Assembly (NCBI GenBank): GCA_026417415.1
Contig: JAOADG010000008.1
Span: 833,920 to 897,919 of the forward strand
Reading direction: 5' to 3'
Length of the DNA: 64,000 bases
Source of the DNA: a bacterium
Lineage (GTDB): Bacteria; Electryoneota; JAOADG01
The notes below the pieces were generated by a model. The model saw nothing but the letters and a program-made list of their open reading frames with translations, searched no databases and had not been told where the DNA came from. The translations under genes were made by a program, and so were the position numbers. The first letter of the stretch is position 1; each line of letters opens with the position of its first letter. This document shows positions 1 to 9,235 of the stretch, one piece after another.

Positions 1-101
1 TCAGTTGAAAAAGGATCTTCATGCAGTGTCTTGAAACAAGAAGTTATTCCTATACTTAGAAAAAAGACAATGCCTGCAGAATACAAAGCTTTAATTTTCA
101 T
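1..101 (-). CDS. Lipoprotein of unknown function, N-terminal fragment (continues beyond the window)
   Basis: Only the first 33 codons are present. The ATG overlaps the purH stop codon as ATGA, so it is probably translated with purH. The visible peptide is a lipoprotein signal sequence: Lys at positions 2 and 4, a hydrophobic core, and a lipobox ending in Thr-Ser-Cys with Cys at residue 22, followed by a polar segment. This predicts export and lipid anchoring. The mature protein lies outside the window, so no function can be assigned. Confidence 0.6.
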   Translation of the reverse strand, partial: MKIKALYSAGIVFFLSIGITSCFKTLHEDPFST

Positions 102-1678
102 AAATGTCGAAAATGTCTACGATGGGTGAACAACATTGTTATCCCCGCTTGATTTGCAGCAGCAATTACTTCTTTATCACGAATGGATCCACCGGGTTGT
201 ATGATCGCTTCTATACCATTTTGTTTAGCCAATTCAATGCTGTCTGAAAATGGAAAAAATGCATCCGAAGCTAATACAGATGAGTGAAGAGGATGATTAA
301 AGTTTTTTGCTCTTCGCAAAGCATTGTACATCGCATCAATTCGACTTGTTTCACCACCACCTATTCCTATGGTAAAAAAACAATCATTATTCTCATTGAC
401 AATAGTGATTGCATTGGATTTTACACCCTTTACCACTTTCCAAGCAAATTCAAGCATCCGTAATTGTAGATTGGTGGGTTTAATTTCAGTAACGACCTCC
501 CATTCAGAAACAGGGGTGATCCCATCATCAATCTCTTCAACCAACATACCACCCAAAATACGTCGGAATTCATACGGAAAAAGAGGGGGCATATTAGGTA
601 TTTCGCAAACCACCCATCGTAAATTTTTCGATTTTGATAATATCTTTTGCACTTCTTCATCAATAGGAGGCGGTGAAAATACTACTTCCGTAAAAATGCT
701 TGTAATGGTTTCAGCAGTTTTATTATCCAAGGGTTTGTTGAATGCAACCACACCACCAAATGCTGATGTAGGATCGCATTGATATGCCATTTTATACGCT
801 TCTACCAATGAATTTGCTGTAGCAACTCCACATGGGCTAGCATGTTTTACAATAACACATGTAGATTCCTGAAATAAACTTACTAATCGAACCGCACTAT
901 CTACGTCCATCCAATTATTAAAAGAGATTTCTTTTCCGCCAATTACCTTCGCATTAGCAAATCCATATTGTAACTCACCATTCACATGATACAGTGTAGC
1001 TTTTTGTTTTGGATTTTCACCATATCTTAAGGGAATTGGATTACTTAAAGGTATTGTAAACCACTTTTTCCAATGTTGTTCTTGAATAGGGTCAGATAAA
1101 ACCCGTGCTATCAATGCATCGTAATTTGCAGTTCGATCAAAAACCTTCCCTGCAAGATACCTTCTAAAGTTTAAAGTTGTACCTCCATTTTGTTCGATTT
1201 GTTTGATCAATTCTGCATAATCTTCGATATCACAAACAACCGTAACAGAATGAAAATTTTTTGCAGCACTTCTTAACATTGAAGGGCCACCAATATCAAT
1301 TTGTTCGATTAGATCTGATTCTGATTCATTTAAATAAAGTGTTTGTTCAAATGGATATAAGTTAACTACTACTAAATCAATTGGTAAAACTTTACTTTCT
1401 TTAGCTTGTTGAACGTGATTTAAATCGTCTCTTTTATATAATAATGCACCATGAATTTTTGGATGTAATGTTTTAACTCGTCCATTAAAAAGTTCAGGCG
1501 TACCTGTCCAATCAGAAATATCAATCACTGAGCAACCAACGTTTCGAATAAATGTTGCTGTACCTCCTGTTGACAGAATTTCAACATTCAATTTCTTTAA
1601 ACAAAGAACTATCTCTTCTAAACCCGTTTTATCTGAAACAGATATTAATGCTCTTTTAATTAAATTTACACTTTCCAT
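98..1678 (-). CDS. purH: Bifunctional AICAR formyltransferase/IMP cyclohydrolase
   Basis: Catalyses the last two steps of IMP synthesis: formylation of AICAR with 10-formyl-tetrahydrofolate, then ring closure. At 526 aa it is full length for the family. Residues 1-150 form the MGS-like cyclohydrolase domain (SVSDKTG at 13-19). The transformylase part follows, with the catalytic Lys-His pair at 278-279 in KHASPCGVA. Its ATG is one base after the purN stop codon, so the two purine genes are almost certainly co-transcribed. The stop overlaps the start of a lipoprotein gene. Confidence 0.97.
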   Translation of the reverse strand: MESVNLIKRALISVSDKTGLEEIVLCLKKLNVEILSTGGTATFIRNVGCSVIDISDWTGTPELFNGRVKTLHPKIHGALLYKRDDLNHVQQAKESKVLPIDLVVVNLYPFEQTLYLNESESDLIEQIDIGGPSMLRSAAKNFHSVTVVCDIEDYAELIKQIEQNGGTTLNFRRYLAGKVFDRTANYDALIARVLSDPIQEQHWKKWFTIPLSNPIPLRYGENPKQKATLYHVNGELQYGFANAKVIGGKEISFNNWMDVDSAVRLVSLFQESTCVIVKHASPCGVATANSLVEAYKMAYQCDPTSAFGGVVAFNKPLDNKTAETITSIFTEVVFSPPPIDEEVQKILSKSKNLRWVVCEIPNMPPLFPYEFRRILGGMLVEEIDDGITPVSEWEVVTEIKPTNLQLRMLEFAWKVVKGVKSNAITIVNENNDCFFTIGIGGGETSRIDAMYNALRRAKNFNHPLHSSVLASDAFFPFSDSIELAKQNGIEAIIQPGGSIRDKEVIAAANQAGITMLFTHRRHFRHL

Positions 1679-1679
1679 G

Positions 1680-2282
1680 TTAATCTCTGTACAATTGTTG
1701 AATTAATTGAGCTGCAATCACTGGATAAACCAAATGTTCCATTTTCAGCACTCTTTCAGCTAAACTATCTGGTGTATCATTCGGTAAAATAGGTACTGGT
1801 ACATGATAAATAATCTCCCCTTTATCGTATTCCTCATTAACATAATGGATTGTTGGACCAGACCACTTCAATTTTGATTCAAGAACTGTCTTATGTAGCT
1901 GGTAACCATACATTCCTTTTCCACCAAATTTTGGTAGTGGTGCAGGATGGATATTGACTATTCTTTTTTGAAAACGTTCACATAATGCTTTAGGTATTAG
2001 TTGTAAAAAACCACATAAAAAAATAAAATCTATTTGGAATTGATCTACCGTTTCAATCAAAGATTTTTTCCAATCATCCAAAGTAGCGTAATCTTTTTTT
2101 GATAGTCGTCTACATGGAATTTGATAAATAGAACTCAGCTTTTCTACTTGGGCTTCTCTATCAGAAATTAAAAGAGTTGGTTCTGCATGTATTAAATTGT
2201 TTTGAATTGCACGTAGTAAGTTTTCAACATTTGTTCCACGACCAGAAGCAAAAAAAGCAACTTTTACTTTTCTATTGAACAT
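1680..2282 (-). CDS. purN: Phosphoribosylglycinamide formyltransferase
   Basis: Folate-dependent GAR transformylase of purine synthesis, 200 aa. The N-terminal FASGRGTN binds the GAR phosphate. NIHPAPLP carries the catalytic Asn and His, and HYVNEEYDKG near residue 150 supplies the conserved His and Asp. The start overlaps the end of the LD-carboxypeptidase gene by 11 bases, and purH follows after one base. This is the second purine gene of a tail-end purN-purH pair in a longer mixed operon. Confidence 0.96.
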   Translation of the reverse strand: MFNRKVKVAFFASGRGTNVENLLRAIQNNLIHAEPTLLISDREAQVEKLSSIYQIPCRRLSKKDYATLDDWKKSLIETVDQFQIDFIFLCGFLQLIPKALCERFQKRIVNIHPAPLPKFGGKGMYGYQLHKTVLESKLKWSGPTIHYVNEEYDKGEIIYHVPVPILPNDTPDSLAERVLKMEHLVYPVIAAQLIQQLYRD

Positions 2283-3192
2283 ACAACTTTAAAACCCCCT
2301 TTCTGTATTCGACGAAACTCCCGATTGGAATTGACACACGGTTAGAAAAATGTCCATAGGGAAAGTCATAAATAATAGGGATCTTTCTATGTAATGTTAG
2401 CTGCTGACAACGTTTAACGATACTATCATTGTATTCTTTGGAAAATTGATTTTCATGATTATACCATCTACCCAATATTAATCCATTAATTTGATCAAAA
2501 ATTTTACAATGATAAAGCTGGGTCAACATGCGATCAATTTTATATAACGGTTCACCTACATCTTCTAAAATAAGAAAAGCATTAGTAAAATCTGGTAAAA
2601 ATGGAGTTCCAATTAAAGTGCAAATCAAAGATAAACAACCACCAATTAAAATTCCGTTCGCTTCTATTTGCTCATTGATTGCTTGAACTTGGAAAGTAAG
2701 CAAGTTATGGTATTGACAAATTTCATTGAATGTTTTCCAGGTCTCCGTTTCATCATTTGTATAAGTAGAAGCAATTACAGGACCAGAAATAGAACACCAA
2801 TTTTTGTATTTGAGAAGTGCTAAAGAAAATGCAGTAAAATCAGAAAAACCAATCACCCATTTAGGTTTCCAATGATTGTCCCAACGAATTTGGTGCAAAA
2901 TTCTTGTAGTACCATATCCACCACGTGTAATAAAAATTGCATCAACTGAATCATCAGCAAGTGCTTCTTGCAAATCTTTTGCTCTTTTTTCATCACTAGC
3001 AGCTAGATAGGATTCATCACATAGAGAATCAGGATGAACAAATTCACCAAGATGAACCTGAAATCCAAATTCCTTCAATCGTATCATTCCTTTCTGTAAA
3101 GCTTCAAAGGAAGATGGTCCAGCTGGTGCTACCACATAAACTTTAGCATTTTCTTTAAGCAACGGTGGAACTATCAAATGGCTTAATCCCAT
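2272..3192 (-). CDS. ldcA: LD-carboxypeptidase (peptidase S66 family)
   Basis: Cytoplasmic serine peptidase that removes the terminal D-Ala from recycled muropeptide tetrapeptides. The 306 aa protein has the S66 layout: nucleophile Ser117 in GFSDF, Glu210 in ILEDVGEP and His281 in PYGHFSNR, matching the known Ser-Glu-His triad. No signal peptide is visible. The start overlaps the preceding GWxTD gene by 10 bases and the end overlaps purN by 11, implying translational coupling. Some S66 members cleave other substrates such as microcin C7, so the exact substrate is inferred. Confidence 0.88.
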   Translation of the reverse strand: MGLSHLIVPPLLKENAKVYVVAPAGPSSFEALQKGMIRLKEFGFQVHLGEFVHPDSLCDESYLAASDEKRAKDLQEALADDSVDAIFITRGGYGTTRILHQIRWDNHWKPKWVIGFSDFTAFSLALLKYKNWCSISGPVIASTYTNDETETWKTFNEICQYHNLLTFQVQAINEQIEANGILIGGCLSLICTLIGTPFLPDFTNAFLILEDVGEPLYKIDRMLTQLYHCKIFDQINGLILGRWYNHENQFSKEYNDSIVKRCQQLTLHRKIPIIYDFPYGHFSNRVSIPIGSFVEYRKGVLKLYVQ

Positions 3193-4463
3193 AACGGTGT
3201 CACAAGTTTGTATTCACCAAAACCGTCGTAATCAACAAAAGTAAACCGTAGTTGTAAATGACTGTAATACCAAATTTCGTAAGGTCTTCCTTGTACAACA
3301 AAGTGATGCTCTTCTATGTCGGTCGGTTCGCCATAAATAATGTAAATTTTTCCACGGTCACTTTCCCAACCCTGTAACAATTTCGTAAATCTTTGATTAG
3401 CTATTTCTATTCGTTTGTAATATTCTTCCATTCTTTCATTTTTGGGTGTATCTGGAGTAGGATCTCGTTTTTCCCAAAAATGTTTGAATTCAATAAGCTG
3501 CTGTTCGTATGGCAATTGTAACATCTGATCAACTTGTTCTTCTTCCAAAATATATTTCAATTGTCGGATGGCTAAGGTTAAGTCATTCACCTGTAGAGGT
3601 AAACTTTTTTCTATTATTCGAAAACCGATTGATTTTGTATTTCTAACTCCACTTTGTTCTACTTGAACTATATATTGATAGTTGCTGGGATTTAATTCTT
3701 TAGGTAACAGAGATTTTATATATTCAAGTTTTTTATTTGGTTCAACGAAAAATGCGGTATCAAAAATCACTTTTCCTGAATCGGAAATGAGCTTTTCGCG
3801 TATTTTGATGGTACCACTACCAATAGGTTTTACTTGATAAAAAACATATATGGTATCTGTGGGGTAAAAACTATTTTCAGAACTCATTACCGTAAATGGT
3901 AAATAGTTAGTAGGTAACCATTTTACAAACATTAGCTCAGTCATATACAATTCATTGGAAGAACTTTGGTTTACCTGAATATCAAAAGATTTATCTACAA
4001 ATTTATCCGATAGTCGGTCTCTTAATCGTAATTTAACTTGATATTTTCCAGCAGGGATATCTATTGGGTAAGCACTTTTATACATTTTTAGTTGCCAATC
4101 ATCTGAATCTAACTTATTCACAACGATTGAATCCTGCCAATGCTTAACTATTTTATATTTTTTGAACTGCACTTTATTTTTCAAAGTGAACTCACAGCTT
4201 ACAATAAAATTTGCAACATACTGATCGTTGTGAAGTTGATATTGTAAGTTTTGATAAGGGATATTCACAAAGAAAACAAAACGAAGAAGTGAATCGACAT
4301 CTGCTAAAAGTATTTTTGTATCTACAGAAAACTTCGGAGTTCCTATTTCACTATCGTAAAGTGGACGGTAAGGGGATTGTCCAAAACTTTTTTGTAAAAA
4401 ACCACAAAAAATAAAAAGCAGTAAAAATAAAAAGGTGAATTCTTTATGAACTTGATGTCGCAT
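3183..4463 (-). CDS. Secreted GWxTD-domain protein
   Basis: The 426 aa protein has a hydrophobic signal peptide (about residues 8-29, likely cleaved after FGQ). A beta-rich middle region follows, then a C-terminal GWxTD domain from residue 365: GWESDRGKIYIIYGEP, then YEIWYY and DYDGFGEYKL. The family occurs mainly in FCB-group bacteria and its biochemical role is not established. In this copy the usual Thr of GWxTD is Ser. It overlaps rimO by 20 bases and ldcA by 10, so it is embedded in a housekeeping operon. Location is probably periplasm or outer surface (inference). Confidence 0.8.
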   Translation of the reverse strand: MRHQVHKEFTFLFLLLFIFCGFLQKSFGQSPYRPLYDSEIGTPKFSVDTKILLADVDSLLRFVFFVNIPYQNLQYQLHNDQYVANFIVSCEFTLKNKVQFKKYKIVKHWQDSIVVNKLDSDDWQLKMYKSAYPIDIPAGKYQVKLRLRDRLSDKFVDKSFDIQVNQSSSNELYMTELMFVKWLPTNYLPFTVMSSENSFYPTDTIYVFYQVKPIGSGTIKIREKLISDSGKVIFDTAFFVEPNKKLEYIKSLLPKELNPSNYQYIVQVEQSGVRNTKSIGFRIIEKSLPLQVNDLTLAIRQLKYILEEEQVDQMLQLPYEQQLIEFKHFWEKRDPTPDTPKNERMEEYYKRIEIANQRFTKLLQGWESDRGKIYIIYGEPTDIEEHHFVVQGRPYEIWYYSHLQLRFTFVDYDGFGEYKLVTPLWD

Positions 4464-5781
4464 TATCTATTGCAATAAAATTTCTGGTCATATTTACTAA
4501 GCTTCCTTTCCAACCACCTTCCCAAACGTTATCTAAACATACATTCACTATGCAGCCAATTTTAGAATAACCATTTTCAATTGTTACCGTGTAATCTATA
4601 TCAGGGGCATCCCAAACTGTCCTTCCAATTAAACCATCTTGTGTTTTCGTTTCAACCATTACTTGTACAATTTCACCCAATTTCTTCCGATGAAAAGCTT
4701 CAGCAAGTTCAGCACCTAAATCCAAAAGCACTTCTTGTCTATACTTAGCAATTTCCGGATCTACTTCTGGTAATGATATTTTTTCTGCTTTTGTGCCTTC
4801 TTCTTTTGAATAACAAAATACCCCTAACCTTTCAAAAGATGCTTCTTTAACAAATTCTACTAAATGTTCAAACTCTTCTTCACCTTCTCCTGGGTATCCA
4901 ACTATTATGCTAGTACGAAGAACAAGATTAGGAATAGTTTTTCGCAATTGATTAATCCAATAGAGTAAAAATTCTGGACTTTTTTTTCTACCCATTGACC
5001 ACAAAATTTTAGGATGACTATGCTCAATAGGGAAATCAATGTACGGCACTAAAGTTTTACACGATAAAATTGCATCTAAAAAGCCATCGTTGTAAGCTGG
5101 TGGATGAGTATAAAGAATTCTCATCCATTGAAAATTAAGTTGATCGATTTCGGTTAAAAGTTTTTTTATGTTAGTACCATCTTTTAAATCTTTACCATAA
5201 TCATTGACCTCTTGTGCAATTAGAATTAACTCTTTCACACCTTTCTGTTTAAGCAATGTAGCTTCACTAACTAAATCCTTTAATGGAACGGATTTATATT
5301 TTCCTCGCATTAATGGAATTGCACAATAGGAACAACCACGGTTACATCCATCAGCAATCCGTAAATAGGCATAATGCTTAGGATTTAATAAATATCTTGG
5401 TGGAATTGTAGGGAAGTTTTCATTCGTGTTGACAATCTGTTTGGCTAAATTTTGCCATTCAGATACTCCAAAAACACCATCTATTTCAGGTATTTCTTGC
5501 ATCAATTCTTCTGAATTTCTTGTAACCAAACAGCCCATTACATAAACTTTTTCAATTAATCCTTTATTTTTCAATTCTACAGCATTTAGAATTTCTTCTA
5601 TTGCTTCTGCTTTTGCTTGTTCAATAAATCCACAAGTGTTGATTACAATAGTATGTGCAGAGCGTATTGAATGGGCTATTGAAATTCCATTATGCTGTAG
5701 AATACCTAAAAATCTTTCACCGTCAATGCTGTTTTTTGAGCAGCCCAACTGTATTAATAAAATCCCGTTCTTATTTTTCAT
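4444..5781 (-). CDS. rimO: Ribosomal protein S12 methylthiotransferase RimO
   Basis: Radical-SAM enzyme that methylthiolates an Asp of ribosomal protein uS12. The 445 aa protein has the N-terminal MTTase domain with cluster cysteines at 14, 50 and 84, the radical-SAM motif CxxxCxxC at 146/150/153, and a C-terminal TRAM-like segment. LGCSKNSID near the N-terminus resembles the RimO form (LGCPKNxVD) more than MiaB. The ATG overlaps the ftsY stop by four bases (ATGA). The C-terminus overlaps the GWxTD gene by 20 bases. Confidence 0.93.
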   Translation of the reverse strand: MKNKNGILLIQLGCSKNSIDGERFLGILQHNGISIAHSIRSAHTIVINTCGFIEQAKAEAIEEILNAVELKNKGLIEKVYVMGCLVTRNSEELMQEIPEIDGVFGVSEWQNLAKQIVNTNENFPTIPPRYLLNPKHYAYLRIADGCNRGCSYCAIPLMRGKYKSVPLKDLVSEATLLKQKGVKELILIAQEVNDYGKDLKDGTNIKKLLTEIDQLNFQWMRILYTHPPAYNDGFLDAILSCKTLVPYIDFPIEHSHPKILWSMGRKKSPEFLLYWINQLRKTIPNLVLRTSIIVGYPGEGEEEFEHLVEFVKEASFERLGVFCYSKEEGTKAEKISLPEVDPEIAKYRQEVLLDLGAELAEAFHRKKLGEIVQVMVETKTQDGLIGRTVWDAPDIDYTVTIENGYSKIGCIVNVCLDNVWEGGWKGSLVNMTRNFIAIDNATSSS

Positions 5782-6689
5782 TGTTCCTCATCCAACACTG
5801 CATCTACAAATGCTTTTGGATCAAACGGTTCGAGATCTGTAATTTTTTCACCTGTTCCAATCCATTGAATAGGTAAATCAAATTTTTCTCTTATCGCGAA
5901 TACAAACCCTCCTTTCGCTGTACCATCTAATTTTGTGACCACTAATCCAGTTACACCAGAATGTTTTCCAAAAATATCAACTTGAGATAATGCATTTTGA
6001 CCTGTGGTACCATCTAACACTAAGAGTACTTCATGGGGAGCATTGGGTAAAACCTTTTTGATAACTCGTATAACCTTTTCAAGTTCCGCCATTAAATTTT
6101 TTTTCGCCTGTAACCTTCCAGCGGTATCAATCAACACGACATCATACTTTTTTGAAATTGCAGAAAACACCGCATCATGTGCAACAGAAGCCGGGTCAGC
6201 GCCTTCATTGGTAGAGAGAAAGTTTACATTTGCACGTTTTGCCCAAACTTCCAATTGATCAATTGCAGCGGCACGAAAAGTATCTCCGGCTGCAACAAGG
6301 ACAGATTTATTTAAGTTGCGATAATAATTGGCTAATTTTCCAATTGTGGTAGTTTTTCCTGAACCATTCACACCAACCACTACAATCACATAAGGAACAA
6401 CATGAACTGATGGTATAGACGAATTTGGAAGTAGTTCAATAAGAATCTCTTTTAACATTACTTTCAATCTGTCAGTTTGATTGTCACCGCGATTAACTCT
6501 TTTTTTCAAAGCATCAATGATTTTTTCTGAAACAGTAGGTCCAAAATCTGCTGTTATTAAAATATCTTCAAGGTTTTGAAGAACTTGTGCATCAATCTTG
6601 GGTTTTCCTGTTACAAGTTCTGTTACCTTTTCAACAAGAGCGGTTCTTGTTTTCGTTAATGTTTCTTTTAGTTTGCTAAAAAATCCCAT
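5778..6689 (-). CDS. ftsY: Signal recognition particle receptor FtsY
   Basis: GTPase that docks SRP-ribosome complexes at the inner membrane. At 303 aa it is a short form: a brief N helix bundle, then the NG domain with G1 GVNGSGKT at 106-113, DTAGR at 188-192 and TKLD at 252-255. The long acidic A domain of enterobacterial FtsY is absent, as in many other bacteria. The start begins directly after the nadK stop and the end overlaps rimO by four bases. Confidence 0.96.
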   Translation of the reverse strand: MGFFSKLKETLTKTRTALVEKVTELVTGKPKIDAQVLQNLEDILITADFGPTVSEKIIDALKKRVNRGDNQTDRLKVMLKEILIELLPNSSIPSVHVVPYVIVVVGVNGSGKTTTIGKLANYYRNLNKSVLVAAGDTFRAAAIDQLEVWAKRANVNFLSTNEGADPASVAHDAVFSAISKKYDVVLIDTAGRLQAKKNLMAELEKVIRVIKKVLPNAPHEVLLVLDGTTGQNALSQVDIFGKHSGVTGLVVTKLDGTAKGGFVFAIREKFDLPIQWIGTGEKITDLEPFDPKAFVDAVLDEEQ

Positions 6690-7562
6690 TTATCTTTCCG
6701 GATGCCGTGAATCTTCACCCCAACGTAATTTTTCACGTAATACTTGATAAAAGTATCTGCCTGTAAAAGTTATTAACTTTACACTAAACGGTGCTTTTTC
6801 CACTACCATCATATCTCCATATTGAATGGTATCCACATAAAATCCGTCTGTCATCACTTGTGCTTCATTTCCTGGAATTGGTTCAATCGTTAATTTACGA
6901 TCACCTTTTATCACCATAGGACGATGAGCAAGCGTATGCGGACAAATAGGAATAACAATTATCGCATCTAAAGTTGGCTCTAAAATCGGTCCACCAGCAG
7001 ATAATGAATAACCTGTTGAACCCGTTGGAGTAGAAATGATAATTCCATCAGAGGTATAGGTATTAAGATATTCATTATCAATTGAAGTTCTTAATCGAAT
7101 AGTTCTGCTTCGTTCCCCTCTATCAAAAACAAAGTCATTCAATGCTAACAAGGGTTTCGCATTTCCACCACTTTTGATTCCTTGCAACAACATTCTCTCT
7201 TCAATTTCAAATTGACCAGATAAAATCGCATCGGTCCAACGGTACAATTCAGGAATTGAAAGTTCTGCTAAATACCCAAGGCCACCTAAGTTTACACCCA
7301 AAATAGGTGTACTAGCTGTACCAATTTCACGAACACAACTTAATAATGTTCCATCTCCTCCAAAGGATAGGACTAAATCTAAAGTAGCTGCAATCTTAGA
7401 AATCGGTTCGTAAACAAATTCATCCGTTAATCCAAGTGCTTTTAATCCTTCATCCAAAATTAGTTCACAGTTTTTATTCGTAATCCAGCGTAAGTAATTC
7501 GGGACTTCGGTTAAAACTTTGGGTTTTCGCAAATTTCCATAAATGCCAACTTTTGGTGTCAT
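6690..7562 (-). CDS. nadK: NAD kinase
   Basis: Phosphorylates NAD to NADP. The 290 aa protein carries the hallmark GGDG at residues 68-71, the substrate-binding segment around LALNDFVF and TPTGSTGYSLSAGGP in the C-terminal domain. It lies six bases after xseB and directly abuts ftsY. No signal peptide or extra domain is visible. Confidence 0.95.
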   Translation of the reverse strand: MTPKVGIYGNLRKPKVLTEVPNYLRWITNKNCELILDEGLKALGLTDEFVYEPISKIAATLDLVLSFGGDGTLLSCVREIGTASTPILGVNLGGLGYLAELSIPELYRWTDAILSGQFEIEERMLLQGIKSGGNAKPLLALNDFVFDRGERSRTIRLRTSIDNEYLNTYTSDGIIISTPTGSTGYSLSAGGPILEPTLDAIIVIPICPHTLAHRPMVIKGDRKLTIEPIPGNEAQVMTDGFYVDTIQYGDMMVVEKAPFSVKLITFTGRYFYQVLREKLRWGEDSRHPER

Positions 7563-7568
7563 TGAGTG

Positions 7569-7802
7569 TTACTCTTCTTTTGGAACAATTTCCTCTAAAT
7601 GCTTTAGTTTAAGTTCTGCTTGTTCCAGTTTTTTTTGGCATAGTTTGTAAAGAAATTGACCCTCTTCAAATGCATCAATAGCGGATTCAATAGAAATTTC
7701 ACTATTTTCTAAATAATTGGCAATTCGCTCTAATCTTTTATACGCTTCTTCAAATGTTAATTGTTCTAATTCAGAAAATTTACTTTTTTCAGATTTAGTC
7801 AT
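7569..7802 (-). CDS. xseB: Exodeoxyribonuclease VII small subunit
   Basis: Small helical partner of XseA in single-strand-specific exonuclease VII. The protein is 77 aa when started at the ATG at 7802. That ATG has GGAG six bases upstream, whereas an upstream in-frame TTG at 7814 would place the SD inside the coding region. The core FEEAYKRLERIANYLEN and the following helix match the family. It overlaps the end of xseA by eight bases, consistent with coupled production of the two subunits. Confidence 0.9.
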   Translation of the reverse strand: MTKSEKSKFSELEQLTFEEAYKRLERIANYLENSEISIESAIDAFEEGQFLYKLCQKKLEQAELKLKHLEEIVPKEE

Positions 7803-9048
7803 TCTTTTCTCCAAACAATTTCTCTTTACATATCACACGAAATATACCATCACTTAAAGAAACCGAATATTCTTCCTGCACTTGAACCATATTGACTGAA
7901 GTGATCATTTTGCCTTGTTTATCATGAACAACTGCAAAACCTCTTGCAAGTAATCTCAAGGGATTTAATGCTTCGATTCTAAATACAAGATGATTAACGC
8001 TAGATTTCAAATTTTCCATTATTCTTTTCATTGCCATTCTACTGCGATGATCCAATTCATCAATCCTTTGAAACAATAAGTTCAATCTATCCAAAGGACG
8101 CGTAAAACTACCTCTTTTCGCTAAATTGTACAACTTTTCTCTTTCATTTTTTATCTTTTGTTGGACAGATGTTTTTATGGATAAGAAGTAATTTTCTACA
8201 TCATCGTGAATTGCTACAGCATCGGGTACAACCAATTGTGCAGCAGCAGTTGGGGTAGGTGCTCTAACATCTGCTGCAAAATCAGACAAGGAATAGTCAA
8301 TCTCATGCCCAACAGCAGAGACAATAGGAATTTTTGAATTAGCTATTGCTCGAACAACAACTTCTTCATTAAATGCCCATAAATCTTCTAATGAACCACC
8401 ACCGCGTCCAACAATAATTACATCTACTTTCTGAGTATCTGGAGCGTTTTCACCACAGTACTGATTAATTTTAAAAATTGCATTTGCAATCTCTTCTGCA
8501 GCCCCTTCTCCTTGAACTTTCACACCTGCAAGAACCACTTCAATCATTTTCCATTGTTGTCGTAGTATTCTCATCATATCTTCAATCGCAGCACCAGTAG
8601 GACTTGTGACTATCGCAATTCTTTTTGGAAATTCCGGTAAAGAACGTTTTCGTGTTGCATCGAACAATCCTTCTTCACTAAGTCGCTTCTTTAAAATTTC
8701 AAATTGCTGTTGAAGAAAGCCAATACCTGCAGTAATTGCTTGTTCTATGATAAATTGGTATTCACCGCGAGGTTCATAAACCTGAATACTCCCAAATACA
8801 ATTACTTTTTGTCCGTTTTCAAAACGAAAGGGTAAAAAGCGTGTAACTGAACGCCACACTACACATTTCATTTGTGCATTAGCATCTTTCAATGTGCAGT
8901 AGACATGCCCAGAGGTTGCGTAGGTAACATTTGATAGTTCCCCTTCAACCCAACAATGTGGGATACTAGTTTCAAGCACGCTCTTAATTTGAACTGCTAA
9001 TTCTGTAACAGTAAGTGGTTTAAATTCAGTTAGAATGGGTTTATCCAA
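7795..9048 (-). CDS. xseA: Exodeoxyribonuclease VII large subunit
   Basis: Catalytic subunit of exonuclease VII, 417 aa. An N-terminal OB fold (VEGELSN through VYCTLKD) is followed by the nuclease domain with GRGGGSLEDLWAFNEE and SAVGHEIDYSLSDFAADVRAPTPTAAA, then a helical region. The best-fitting start is TTG at 9048; the nearby ATG is out of frame and meets a stop at once. A strong hairpin lies just upstream (9072-9105), so this gene probably opens a new transcript. Confidence 0.94.
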   Translation of the reverse strand: MDKPILTEFKPLTVTELAVQIKSVLETSIPHCWVEGELSNVTYATSGHVYCTLKDANAQMKCVVWRSVTRFLPFRFENGQKVIVFGSIQVYEPRGEYQFIIEQAITAGIGFLQQQFEILKKRLSEEGLFDATRKRSLPEFPKRIAIVTSPTGAAIEDMMRILRQQWKMIEVVLAGVKVQGEGAAEEIANAIFKINQYCGENAPDTQKVDVIIVGRGGGSLEDLWAFNEEVVVRAIANSKIPIVSAVGHEIDYSLSDFAADVRAPTPTAAAQLVVPDAVAIHDDVENYFLSIKTSVQQKIKNEREKLYNLAKRGSFTRPLDRLNLLFQRIDELDHRSRMAMKRIMENLKSSVNHLVFRIEALNPLRLLARGFAVVHDKQGKMITSVNMVQVQEEYSVSLSDGIFRVICKEKLFGEKND

Positions 9049-9071
9049 TCATTCACCCGTTTTTAGCAAAC

Positions 9072-9105
9072 AACACTTCCCTTCTACTGAAAGAAGGGAA
9101 GTGTT
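9072..9105 (-). terminator. Hairpin between the mini ribosomal protein gene and xseA
   Basis: A perfect 14-base-pair inverted repeat (9072-9085 with 9092-9105) around a six-base loop. Read on the minus strand it follows the stop at 9125 and is followed by only a short, interrupted T-rich stretch. It is probably a terminator for the HU block, though the weak U-tract leaves room for an mRNA-stabilising role. Confidence 0.6.
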
Positions 9106-9124
9106 TAGCATTGATGAATAAATG

Positions 9125-9220
9125 TTAACGCAACTTTTTCTTATGACGATTTTTGCGTAATCGTTTTTTACGTTTGTGAGTTGCTATTTTATGTCGTTTT
9201 CTTTTTCGCCCACAAGGCAA
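9125..9220 (-). CDS. 31-aa basic mini ribosomal protein, AURKAIP1/COX24 (mS38/bS22-like) family
   Basis: A 31-residue Lys/Arg/His-rich peptide. It starts at TTG and has a very strong AGGAGG ribosome site seven bases upstream. The core GRKRKRHKIATHKRKKRLRK matches the short AURKAIP1/COX24-domain proteins annotated in Bacteroidota; relatives are mitochondrial mS38 and mycobacterial bS22, which bind the small subunit. It lies 15 bases after the HU gene and before a hairpin. Binding to this organism's ribosome is inferred from the family. Confidence 0.8.
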   Translation of the reverse strand: MPCGRKRKRHKIATHKRKKRLRKNRHKKKLR

Positions 9221-9235
9221 GGTTAACCTCCTAAA

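Noticed and set aside
1-129. Open plus-strand frame at the left edge
   Set aside because: It is antisense to the end of purH and to a well-formed lipoprotein signal peptide on the minus strand; it has no family match.
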